DNA from: Desmonostoc vinosum HA7617-LM4
GTDB lineage: Bacteria > Cyanobacteriota > Cyanobacteriia > Cyanobacteriales > Nostocaceae
Length of the DNA stretch: 57,679 nucleotides
Assembly: GCA_019359515.1 (NCBI GenBank)
Contig: JAHHHC010000040.1
Coordinates: forward strand, 1 to 57,679
Direction of reading: 5' to 3'
The notes under the pieces were generated by a model, which was not told where the DNA came from, made no database searches, and worked only from the letters and a program-made list of their open reading frames with translations. Position numbers and translations under genes: made by a program. Below are positions 50,640-57,679 of this stretch, piece after piece. Positions within the stretch are counted from its first letter, which is position 1, and each line of letters starts with the position of its first letter.

Positions 50640-51374
50640 CTAAAGCTTACTAGGTGCTGTGCAAGAAGAATTAAACCCGTAGGCTCCTTGCCATTGTTTT
50701 ATAGTTCCTTTACCAAGAGGAAATACTTTGGTATCACCATTAGCAAATCTGAGTCGGGCGCGAATTTCTTTGATGGGTGCTTTTCTCAAATAATTAGCGG
50801 CGTTAGCATCAATGCTAAATACGGTATCTGTCATATACCAAACATTGGAATATTCACGTTCTCTATTGTTTTCGTATTCGGTATATGTGTATTTAACTGA
50901 AAATCCTCTAGTTTTAGTATTTGAGTTTTTAGAGAATTGTACTATCTGATCTCCAACTCCTAACTCTACGGCGGTAGGAGAGAGTTGTTCTAATTCCATT
51001 TTGCCATCTGTTGGAGCCGATTGTACAACCATCTGCACAAAGCACCCTTCTATTTTGCTACCCCACAGAGAAGTAACTATAAATCTGCCAGGGCGTGGGC
51101 CACTAAAGGGACTTTGAATTAAACTATTTAATGGGTCTTCACCATGGATATCTATAACTACTTTACCCAGGACTGAATTAACAAGGGTGTCTTTGATATT
51201 GACAAGCTTACTAAACGGTAAACCTTTACTAGCCCAAGGCATTCCATTAACAGTATTGAGTTTGTCTTCGTCGATTGAACTTTCAGTTTCAGCGATCGCG
51301 CTACTATGAGATAAGCTCAGCAATGCTGGCAAAAATAATACAGCTAAAACACTGGATGTCAAAAACCGCTTCAT
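50640..51374 (-). CDS. Exported protein, unrecognised
   Basis: 244 residues. Signal peptide MKRFLTSSVLAVLFLPALLS...SSAIA, then a beta-rich soluble domain: NTVNGMPWASKGLPFSKLV, PRPGRFIVTSLWGSKIEGCF, RSTEYENN-like turns, VWYMTDTVFSIDANAANYLR, ARLRFANGDTKVFPLGKGTI, CTAPSKL. I do not recognise the family. Downstream of, and co-oriented with, two exported trypsin-like proteases and COP23, 86 bp from the nearer protease, so probably part of the same operon and perhaps a substrate or partner. Confidence 0.72.
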   Translation of the reverse strand: MKRFLTSSVLAVLFLPALLSLSHSSAIAETESSIDEDKLNTVNGMPWASKGLPFSKLVNIKDTLVNSVLGKVVIDIHGEDPLNSLIQSPFSGPRPGRFIVTSLWGSKIEGCFVQMVVQSAPTDGKMELEQLSPTAVELGVGDQIVQFSKNSNTKTRGFSVKYTYTEYENNREREYSNVWYMTDTVFSIDANAANYLRKAPIKEIRARLRFANGDTKVFPLGKGTIKQWQGAYGFNSSCTAPSKL

Positions 51375-51460
51375 AAGTAATTTACATTCTCTAAAATAAA
51401 CTCAAAGGAAATTTAACAGTTATCGATGATCAACTTGTGTACTGAATAACTGTTTACTGT

Positions 51461-52282
51461 TCACTCACAACGGTGGCCAGCACAAACAACGCCAGATCCT
51501 GTTACTCCCTCAGAACCGTTAATAACGGTGGGGCGTCCAATGGGTCTGGAATTTGTAGATGTGTCAGTTAAATTGGTTTGGGGGATTGAGATTTGCACTT
51601 TTAATTTGCTGGCTGTTTTGGAGGCGACAAATAGATTGATGGGGATACCCAGATTAAAACCCACCTTTTGACCATCACCATCTCTGGCACCTCGCCCATG
51701 AATGCCAATCAAACGCCCGTTTTCATCTAGCACAGGGCCGCCACTCATCCCCCGGTGAGTATTGTTATTGTAAATTAGGGTATAACCTTCCTCTGGTTGA
51801 GTATTCGTGCCAACAATTTGTCCCATTAGTACTAACACTGTACGATTTTTAATTCCCTGTACAGGTTCTGGTGCGCCAGATACAAAAATCGTGGTGCCTT
51901 CCTTGGCGGTATCGGAATTGCCAAAGGTGGCAGTACTATATACTTTGTCACTAGTAAACTGAATGAGTGCTAAATCCGCTTCTGGGACGCGTGTGATTGA
52001 GTTGGGTACCGCTTGATGTTGGCTTTTGTCGCGGGTTTGGATGATGTAGTTTCCTGATTCACCGACAACATGCCAATTAGTGAGAACGCTGTAGGATTTT
52101 CCTTGGCGGTAAATAATTACTCCTGAGCCGAGTTTGGTGTCACTCGCTCCATTAATCACTACTGTAATATCTTTAGCAATATTACTAACATCTTGAGCTG
52201 TTAATGGCATAGCAATTTGTGGTTGAATAAATGCGATCGCCACTCCCATAATTGCTGTTGCTAATCCATGATCAAGCTTCAT
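51461..52282 (-). CDS. Exported trypsin-like serine protease
   Basis: 273 residues. N-terminal export signal (MKLDHGLATAIMGVAIAFIQ). Chymotrypsin-fold S1 protease triad: His71 (VLTNWHVVG), Asp103 (EADLALIQF), Ser180 (THRGMSGGPV). No PDZ domain, unlike HtrA. The C-terminal tail is Ser/Thr/Gly-rich and ends in a Cys pair (VVCAGHRCE). Probably periplasmic. 10 bp downstream of a second, diverged protease gene, so the two are co-expressed. Confidence 0.9.
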   Translation of the reverse strand: MKLDHGLATAIMGVAIAFIQPQIAMPLTAQDVSNIAKDITVVINGASDTKLGSGVIIYRQGKSYSVLTNWHVVGESGNYIIQTRDKSQHQAVPNSITRVPEADLALIQFTSDKVYSTATFGNSDTAKEGTTIFVSGAPEPVQGIKNRTVLVLMGQIVGTNTQPEEGYTLIYNNNTHRGMSGGPVLDENGRLIGIHGRGARDGDGQKVGFNLGIPINLFVASKTASKLKVQISIPQTNLTDTSTNSRPIGRPTVINGSEGVTGSGVVCAGHRCE

Positions 52283-52292
52283 AATTTGACCT

Positions 52293-53096
52293 CTAATCAG
52301 CTTTATTAAGTACAGACGAATCTTTAGCTCTTACAGGTTTTTGCATCATCTGCACTACCCTGTCCATTGGCACAGCCCAACTCAGGCGCACAATTATCTT
52401 ATGCAACCTTTCATCTACTTTGGAACCATCAGCAAATACAGAGGGAACATCCCATAGGGGATCAGCTTGCATTCCGTTAATGCCAACTACCTGACCTCGA
52501 CGGTTCAAAAGTGGGCCGCCACTCATGCCGTTGGCGATCGCATTGGTGTAACCTAGCTGATAGCCCCCCTCTAAAGGTTTAGGTAGTACCAACGAAACCT
52601 TCCCTGGGGTAAAAGTAAAGTCTTTTCCCTCAGATCCCTCTTCGCTGGCGGGAAACCCGGCAACAAAAACTTCTTGTCCCACCGCAGCTTTGGAACCGAT
52701 AGTTGCCACAGTATAAACAATGTCAGCACTCTTAAATTGCAACAAAGCCAAATCGTTTTTTCCCAAATTCAAGCTCCGAGCTAATTTAGCTGTGTAAATC
52801 CTACCATTTGAGACTTGAATGCGATACGGGGGTTCGCCTGCTTGCAACACATGAGCATTGGTCAGCACTGTATAAACTGAGCCTTGTTTGCGTAACAGAA
52901 TTCCTGAACCTAAGAATTCTTTGGACATCACTTTAACAGTGATTGATTGAGCTTGCTGGTAGAGTTTTTCTGACTGAGGACTGATGCAATCACGGTTATT
53001 GCAAGGGTCAGAAATACTGACAACTGGTGCTGATGCGGACAGCGTCAAGGATATACTGCTAATACAGACCACCAGTGTCAAATTATGCCAATCCAT
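52293..53096 (-). CDS. Exported trypsin-like serine protease, paralogue
   Basis: 267 residues. Signal-like N-terminus MDWHNLTLVVCISSISLTLS. Triad His82 (VLTNAHVL), Asp115 (GKNDLALLQF), Ser192 (IANGMSGGPLL). A Cys pair near the mature N-terminus (DPCNNRDC). Diverged paralogue of the next gene. 50 bp downstream of COP23. Its C-terminal part AVPMDRVVQMM corresponds to the PINLFV region of the paralogue. Confidence 0.9.
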   Translation of the reverse strand: MDWHNLTLVVCISSISLTLSASAPVVSISDPCNNRDCISPQSEKLYQQAQSITVKVMSKEFLGSGILLRKQGSVYTVLTNAHVLQAGEPPYRIQVSNGRIYTAKLARSLNLGKNDLALLQFKSADIVYTVATIGSKAAVGQEVFVAGFPASEEGSEGKDFTFTPGKVSLVLPKPLEGGYQLGYTNAIANGMSGGPLLNRRGQVVGINGMQADPLWDVPSVFADGSKVDERLHKIIVRLSWAVPMDRVVQMMQKPVRAKDSSVLNKAD

Positions 53097-53146
53097 CTGA
53101 GTTTAAAGGTAATACAAAGTGGCGATCGCATCAGTTCAGTATTACC

Positions 53147-53725
53147 TCATTCTTGAATAGATCCGTTGGTTGATTCTTGAATAGATCCGTTGGTTGGTTC
53201 TTCTGTAGCGTTGTTGAGGTAGGCATCAAAATTAATATTCAGCGTGTCTCCACCACTTTCATTGAGTACGTTTCCAGCTACCAAACCACGCCGATTTAAC
53301 AGTCTACGCATAGTTTCTTTGGCATTACTTCCACGCTTGAGAGTAAACAGCAGTGTGCTATCTGTGCAAGGAGCATTTTGGTTTACAGCAGCACATACTA
53401 CAGTTTCACCTTTCACTGTCCCAGTTCTGATGTATCTTAAAGTACCGTTATCATAACTTCTTTGAAATCTGCGAGCTACTTCGTGACAACGGCGTTCCAT
53501 AGGCCACTCTTTGGGGAAAGCGCCCTGAGAAGTCCATCTAATCATCGGCACACTTTTCTTATTCTGAGTGCTGGCGAATGTTATAAAGATGCCTTTCCTC
53601 TGTTCGCAAAAGAATTTAGTGCCGCCAGCATAGCTGGGTTGACTGATGGTGACAGTTGTCGTTACTACCGCAAAAGAAGCAAGTGCAACTCCTGCCAATC
53701 CTCGATTAAATAAACTGAGTTTCAT
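53147..53725 (-). CDS. COP23-domain exported protein
   Basis: 192 residues. Signal peptide MKLSLFNRGLAGVALASFAV...PSYA-G. COP23 domain about 35-165: KFFCEQRKGIFITFAST, PMIRWTSQGAFPKEWPMERR, CHEVARRFQRSYDNGTLRYI, TVVCAAVNQNAPCTD, ETMRRLLNRRGLVAG. Four cysteines suited to two disulfides. COP23 was described as a circadian-oscillating membrane protein in unicellular cyanobacteria; its biochemical role is not known. The C-terminus has a tandem ESTNGSIQ octapeptide. First gene of the protease operon. Confidence 0.87.
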   Translation of the reverse strand: MKLSLFNRGLAGVALASFAVVTTTVTISQPSYAGGTKFFCEQRKGIFITFASTQNKKSVPMIRWTSQGAFPKEWPMERRCHEVARRFQRSYDNGTLRYIRTGTVKGETVVCAAVNQNAPCTDSTLLFTLKRGSNAKETMRRLLNRRGLVAGNVLNESGGDTLNINFDAYLNNATEEPTNGSIQESTNGSIQE

Positions 53726-53901
53726 AATTGACGCCTAGTTTGCTAAAAAGACAATAGGTATATTACTGAAAGTTTAAAATTAATTGACAGTTTATTCTAG
53801 GTATTTGTTTCCAAAAAATCGAATCAATTTAGCTACACTCCTCTAGATTGGCAGGTTTGTAGGTGTAAGAATATAAAGATTTGACAAAAATATACCAAAA
53901 G

Positions 53902-54050
53902 GGAGTGGGGAGTGGGGAGTGGGGAGTGGGGAGTGGGGAGTGGGGAGTGGGGAAGAGGACACGGGGACGCGGTGACGCGGGGGCACGGAGAAAATTTCTC
54001 CCTCATCTCCCTCATCTCCCTCATCCCCCTCATCTCCCTCATTCCTGAGT
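53902..54050. repeat. Heptamer tract plus composite hairpin, copy 4, plus nonamer tract
   Basis: About seven GGGGAGT units (53902-53952), then GGACGCGGTGACGCGGGG and a GGAGAAAATTTCTCC palindrome, then CTCCCTCAT nonamers up to 54045. The nonamers run into the stop codon region of the 228-residue gene at 54039. Accounts for the gap after COP23. Confidence 0.85.
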
Positions 54051-54725
54051 CGATTGCTCAGCATTGTATAGTTGATCAATTAGTGCTTGGACAATAACTT
54101 GTGGGTCGTCGGTTTCAATTGCTAGCTGTTGAGCAATTTGCTGGCGTAGATTCTCATCTTGTTGCAACATTACATATAACTCTTCCAAGGTGACGCTTTG
54201 ATATTCTGCTTCTGATGGGTTTTCTTGACTATCTACCTCTTCCATTGCAGAAAAGGTTTGTTCAGATGGCAAATTAGTCATCTCAGCGTCTGGGCCATCA
54301 TATTCCCAAACTGGTTCGCCTGGATTACGCGTCAACAACTGCATCCCGATATCGTAGGCAACGTCTCCAACCTCTCCAATACCCAAGTCACCTAATTGTA
54401 CTAACCGCGCAGCTAATTCATTATTGGGTGTAGGTGATGCTAGCAGTCTTTCACCAAACTTTTGTAACCACTCAACCCAGCGTTCCGTTGTAATCCGATG
54501 CTCAATGTTTTGTAGCCACTTCAATGCCCACGCTTGCCCTCGTGCTTGATGTACTCCTTGTAGGAGTTCGTTAAACAAAAATTCTAAATCCGTGTCGCTA
54601 AGGGGTGGTGCTGGTTCTTGTTGTACATCTACCCTAGCTTTTGACTTAGTTGTTTTTCCACCAAATAGGCTTTTAAAAAGCTTTTTGAGCCACTGAACTA
54701 GCCGCTTGAGCATCTGCTGTACCAT
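54039..54725 (-). CDS. Acidic helical protein, unrecognised
   Basis: 228 residues. Basic, amphipathic N-terminus (MLKRLVQWLKKLFKSLFGGK) that could sit on a membrane, then a helical domain (LEFLFNELLQGVHQARGQAW, ERWVEWLQKFGERLLAS, GEVGDVAYDIGMQLLTRN), an acidic linker, and QIAQQLAIETDDPQVIVQAL near the end. It looks like a conserved cyanobacterial hypothetical. The C-terminal codons overlap the nonamer repeat tract, so the last residues may vary between strains. Divergent from dnaX. Confidence 0.75.
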   Translation of the reverse strand: MVQQMLKRLVQWLKKLFKSLFGGKTTKSKARVDVQQEPAPPLSDTDLEFLFNELLQGVHQARGQAWALKWLQNIEHRITTERWVEWLQKFGERLLASPTPNNELAARLVQLGDLGIGEVGDVAYDIGMQLLTRNPGEPVWEYDGPDAEMTNLPSEQTFSAMEEVDSQENPSEAEYQSVTLEELYVMLQQDENLRQQIAQQLAIETDDPQVIVQALIDQLYNAEQSTQE

Positions 54726-54982
54726 AGAGTATTGCTTACACCTTAAGATTGTAGCGATCGCAATGTCTCATGGCGTCACTTCAGTCAATAAATGTATAGG
54801 GAGTGGGGAAGAAATAACCAATTCCCCATCACAAATAACTCTTGATTTTTTAGAACAAATGTACTATAATAATATGCTAAGATGAAGTGCATCGGCGGTA
54901 AAACCATACTAAAATATATGCTCTGTTTGCTTCCTTTGGGTGCTATTAATCAACATTGAGAGGCATTGAAGTCTCTTGTCCC

Positions 54983-57427
54983 ATGTCTTACGAACCCCTG
55001 CACCATAAGTATCGCCCAAAGAGTTTTGCTGAGTTGGTGGGTCAAGAGGCGATCGCTACTACCCTCACCAACGCAATTTATACATGTAAAATTGCTCCTG
55101 CTTATTTGTTCACTGGCCCTAGAGGTACAGGTAAAACCTCTAGTGCCCGAATTTTAGCAAAATCACTCAATTGTCTTGCAGGTAACAAGCCGACACCTCA
55201 ACCCTGCGGCGTGTGCGATGTGTGTCGGGGAATTACTCAAGGTTATTCTCTTGATGTGATTGAAATTGACGCCGCTAGTAATACTGGCGTTGATCATATC
55301 CGAGAATTGATAGAAAAAGCACAGTTTGCCCCTGTACAATCTCGGTATAAAGTTTATGTGATTGATGAATGCCTAACTGGAGATTCTCTGGTTTTGACTG
55401 ATGAGGGACTTCAAAGAATTGATGATCCCAAAATTAAAAACAAGAAGGTTCTAAGTTACAACGACTCATCAAGCAAGTGGGAATTCAAGAAAGTTGTCAG
55501 GTGGTTAGACCAAGGAGAACGGCAAACCCTAGTTATCAAGACAATTAACCGAGAAATTAGATGTACGGCTAATCATTTAATTAGGACAAACCAGGGATGG
55601 ATACCAGCAAAGGACGTAAAACAAGGAGTGAAGATACTATCCCCTGTGAATGTGGATGCGGCATCCTCATTTACAAATTTGGAGACAGTCGAATCTGTTC
55701 ACCTCGCTGGAGTTGAGCGAGTTTATGACATTGAAGTAGCAGATAATCATAACTTTGTGGCAAATAACCTCTTGGTGCATAATTGCCACATGCTTAGTAG
55801 CGCAGCATTCAATGCGTTACTAAAGACACTAGAAGAACCACCGAAGCATGTAGTTTTTGTATTGGCAACAACAGATCCACAGCGAGTTTTACCAACAATT
55901 ATTTCACGCTGTCAGCGGTTTGATTTTAGACGTATCCAACTTGAGGCGATGGTTAAACACTTGAGTGCGATCGCCGACAAAGAAAATATTAATATTTCTA
56001 TTGATGCAGTTACCTTGGTAGCCCAAATTGCTCAAGGAGGACTACGGGATGCAGAAAGTTTACTCGATCAATTAGCTTTATTAACTGAGGAAGTATCACC
56101 AGAGCGAGTCTGGGATTTAGTTGGTACAGTGAGTGAACGAGACTTATTATCGCTGTTATATGCGATCGCGCAAAATAATCCATCAGCAGTTTTAGACTGC
56201 ACTCGTACAATCCTAGATCGTGGACGAGAACCGCTGACTATTCTTCAGAATCTCGCTGCTTGTTACCGCGATTTACTAATTGCCAAAACTGCACCTCAAC
56301 GCCAAGATTTGGTTACTTGTACGCATCAAACTTGGAAAGCGCTGGTTGAGTTTGCTCAAAATTTGGATATGAGTACAATTTTGGTAGGACAGCAACATTT
56401 GCGAACAGCTGAAGTACAGATTAAAAATACCACTCAGCCTCACCTTTGGTTAGAGGTGACATTACTAGGACTGTTGCCAAGCGCGACTATTTCACCTAAA
56501 ATCACACTAACGCCACCATCAAACATTCCTCACTTACCATCATCTGAGCCATCTCAAACAAATAAGATCATTTCTAATGGAACAATTTCTCCAAATTTTG
56601 GGAGAGACATTTCAGAACCCACTACTCCTGCGTTTCCATTATCTCCTCCACCTCAAAAGACAGAAAGTACAAGCCACCAAGTCAAAGAAAATACTCCATT
56701 ATCTCCTCCGCCTCAAGAGGCAGAAAGTACAAGCCACCAAGTCAAAGAAAATACTTCCCCACCTCCCTCATCCACCCTCATCCCTGCAAAGGAAATTACC
56801 GACGATGCACAACATGATTTAACTCAACTCTGGCAACAGGTGCTTGGTAATATCCAGCAGGCTTCTAGGCAAGCATTACTACGTCAAATGTGCCATCTCA
56901 TTGAGTTTGATGGTACTTTGGCCCGTGTTGGTGTCCAACCTGTATGGTTTGAAAAAGTTAAATCTAATTTACCTATGATTACAGCGGCTTTCCAACAGAC
57001 TTGCCAACGCGAAGTTAAGGTAGATTTAGAAAAAGGAACTGCTTCGACACCAACCTCAGCCAAAAAAGTTCCATCAACAAATGGTTCTGCAACGGTTAAA
57101 CAGCCACCTGCATCCAGTTATCACAAGCAAACTCCACCACCAACCCAGATACCGCAGTCAGTTCAGCCACCACCAGCCAAAATTGAACCTCTAGCCACAA
57201 ATACAACAAATGGGAATGGGAACGGGAATGGGAAAAAACCTGTAGCACCACCAGTACAAGCCCAAAAGCCAGTTCTCGATTGGGAACCTGACGAAGTTGC
57301 GATCGCAGCCCAGCGTTTGGCAGAATTTTTCAATGGACAAGTCATTCGTTTTTCAGACGATGGTGCAGATTTCTTTGATTCTACAGTTACATCTGAATGG
57401 GCAGAGGAATCTGAGGTAGATGATTAG
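54983..57427 (+). CDS. dnaX: DNA polymerase III tau/gamma subunit with mini-intein
   Basis: 814 residues from ATG 54983 (MSYEPLHHKYRPKSFAELVG); a TTG at 54956 would add nine residues. Clamp-loader ATPase: Walker A TGPRGTGKT, zinc-site cysteines near 70-82, Walker B VIDE-CH with the intein placed between E and C, sensor 1 LATTDPQR, SRC arginine-finger region. After splicing the extein is 676 residues. The C-terminal part has a Pro-rich linker with a 20-residue tandem repeat and a tau-like end (ALLRQMCHLIEFDGTLARVG). The intein must be removed for ATPase function. Confidence 0.95.
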   Translation: MSYEPLHHKYRPKSFAELVGQEAIATTLTNAIYTCKIAPAYLFTGPRGTGKTSSARILAKSLNCLAGNKPTPQPCGVCDVCRGITQGYSLDVIEIDAASNTGVDHIRELIEKAQFAPVQSRYKVYVIDECLTGDSLVLTDEGLQRIDDPKIKNKKVLSYNDSSSKWEFKKVVRWLDQGERQTLVIKTINREIRCTANHLIRTNQGWIPAKDVKQGVKILSPVNVDAASSFTNLETVESVHLAGVERVYDIEVADNHNFVANNLLVHNCHMLSSAAFNALLKTLEEPPKHVVFVLATTDPQRVLPTIISRCQRFDFRRIQLEAMVKHLSAIADKENINISIDAVTLVAQIAQGGLRDAESLLDQLALLTEEVSPERVWDLVGTVSERDLLSLLYAIAQNNPSAVLDCTRTILDRGREPLTILQNLAACYRDLLIAKTAPQRQDLVTCTHQTWKALVEFAQNLDMSTILVGQQHLRTAEVQIKNTTQPHLWLEVTLLGLLPSATISPKITLTPPSNIPHLPSSEPSQTNKIISNGTISPNFGRDISEPTTPAFPLSPPPQKTESTSHQVKENTPLSPPPQEAESTSHQVKENTSPPPSSTLIPAKEITDDAQHDLTQLWQQVLGNIQQASRQALLRQMCHLIEFDGTLARVGVQPVWFEKVKSNLPMITAAFQQTCQREVKVDLEKGTASTPTSAKKVPSTNGSATVKQPPASSYHKQTPPPTQIPQSVQPPPAKIEPLATNTTNGNGNGNGKKPVAPPVQAQKPVLDWEPDEVAIAAQRLAEFFNGQVIRFSDDGADFFDSTVTSEWAEESEVDD
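55370..55783 (+). other. Mini-intein in DnaX, 138 residues
   Basis: Starts at Cys (TGC 55370) and ends at Asn (AAT 55781), followed by extein Cys. Splicing blocks are intact: A CLTGDSLVLTDEG, B RCTANHLIRT (TxxH), F VYDIEVADNHNFVA, G NNLLVHN with penultimate His. There is no homing endonuclease domain, so it cannot home by itself. DnaX inteins at this kind of site are known in cyanobacteria (Synechocystis DnaX), some with an endonuclease. Confidence 0.95.
56636..56755 (+). repeat. 60-bp tandem duplication in dnaX linker
   Basis: Two 60-bp units (56636-56695 and 56696-56755) with four differences encode a repeated PLSPPPQ...ESTSHQVKENT segment in the Pro-rich linker. In frame, so tolerated; probably variable between strains. 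Confidence 0.9.
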
Positions 57428-57446
57428 AAAAGATGTGGTTCGACTT

Positions 57447-57504
57447 CGCTCACCAACCGGGGGATGAGGGGGATGAGGGAGAAAATTTCTCCGCGTCCCC
57501 GCGT
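57447..57504. repeat. Composite hairpin repeat, copy 5, inverted
   Basis: GATGAGGGGGATGAGGGAG, then a GAGAAAATTTCTCC palindrome, then GCGTCCCCGCGTCCCC. Reverse complement of copies 1 and 4. It leads straight into the terminal heptamer array. Confidence 0.8.
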
Positions 57505-57679
57505 CCCCAGTCCCCAGTCCCCAGTCCCCAGTCCCCAGTCCCCAGTCCCCAGTCCCCAGTCCCCAGTCCCCAGTCCCCAGTCCCCAGTCCCCAGTCCCCA
57601 GTCCCCAGTCCCCAGTCCCCAGTCCCCAGTCCCCAGTCCCCAGTCCCCAGTCCCCAGTCCCCAGTCCCCAGTCCCCAGT
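57505..57679. repeat. Tandem heptamer repeat, 25 units, open at window end
   Basis: CCCCAGT repeated exactly 25 times to the last base, equal to GGGGACT on the other strand. Same heptamer as half of the 14-bp unit at the left end. The true length beyond the window is unknown. Confidence 0.97.

Noticed and set aside
54956-54982. Longer DnaX start at TTG
   Set aside because: Cyanobacterial DnaX begins MSYEPLHHKYRP; the nine extra residues lack conservation and a clear ribosome site.

Overview
The window looks like chromosome from a filamentous, probably heterocyst-forming cyanobacterium of the Nostoc/Anabaena/Calothrix type. Evidence: many HIP1 octamers (GCGATCGC), G/C heptamer repeats in intergenic DNA, ndhL, a tRNA-Leu(UAA) gene split by a group I intron, a COP23 protein, DUF760/DUF3007/DUF29 proteins, a 2160-residue hybrid histidine kinase and a dnaX gene carrying an intein. 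Both ends of the window run into heptamer arrays, so it is probably one contig broken at repeats. I had no database access; family names come from reading the protein sequences.

Layout. 1-3.8 kb: glycine cleavage genes gcvT-gcvH (gcvP is presumably off the left edge), a lumenal pentapeptide-repeat protein, DUF760 and DUF29 genes. 3.8-10.6 kb: the giant kinase with a receiver fragment just upstream. 11.1-11.5 kb: tRNA-Leu with its intron. 12.1-13.8 kb: ndhL-DUF3007-trpA. 14-18 kb: a two-membrane-segment coiled-coil protein, an SDR enzyme and a deoxyhypusine-synthase-like enzyme, separated by dispersed repeats.

18-35 kb is a type I-D CRISPR-Cas locus. A divergent WYL regulator faces a co-oriented run: DUF433/DUF5615 pair, cas3', a two-repeat mini-array in opposite orientation, a small gene, a 146-bp element bounded by a perfect inverted repeat, a second DUF433/DUF5615 pair, an internally deleted DUF1016 nuclease, cas10d, csc2, csc1, a 2OG-Fe(II) oxygenase, cas6, cas4, cas1, cas2, leader and a 14-repeat array. 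One unknown gene lies tail-to-tail inside the run. Behind the WYL gene sits a decayed DUF4160/DUF2442 pair bracketed by a duplication of the WYL 3' end. A second 14-repeat array at 48.9-49.8 kb has no cas genes but carries a colinear 254-bp copy of the same leader, so it is probably served by this cas set.

35-48 kb holds an Arn-like envelope trio (SMR-type carrier, GT2 glycosyltransferase, polysaccharide deacetylase), a Ser/Thr kinase, a PIN-GNAT-(possible PUA-like) fusion facing an ASCH protein, a PIN remnant, a TPR protein that looks like a beheaded STAND ATPase, and a HAD hydrolase. 50-54 kb is a leftward run of exported proteins: COP23, two trypsin-like proteases and two unknown proteins. 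55-57.4 kb is dnaX with a 138-residue mini-intein in the Walker B motif.

Four short terminal-inverted-repeat elements without transposase (MITE-like) were found, one present as two equal-length copies. The best candidates for undescribed biology are the TA-laden I-D operon with its inverted mini-array and structured element, the WYL 3'-end duplication, and the PIN-GNAT/ASCH pair.
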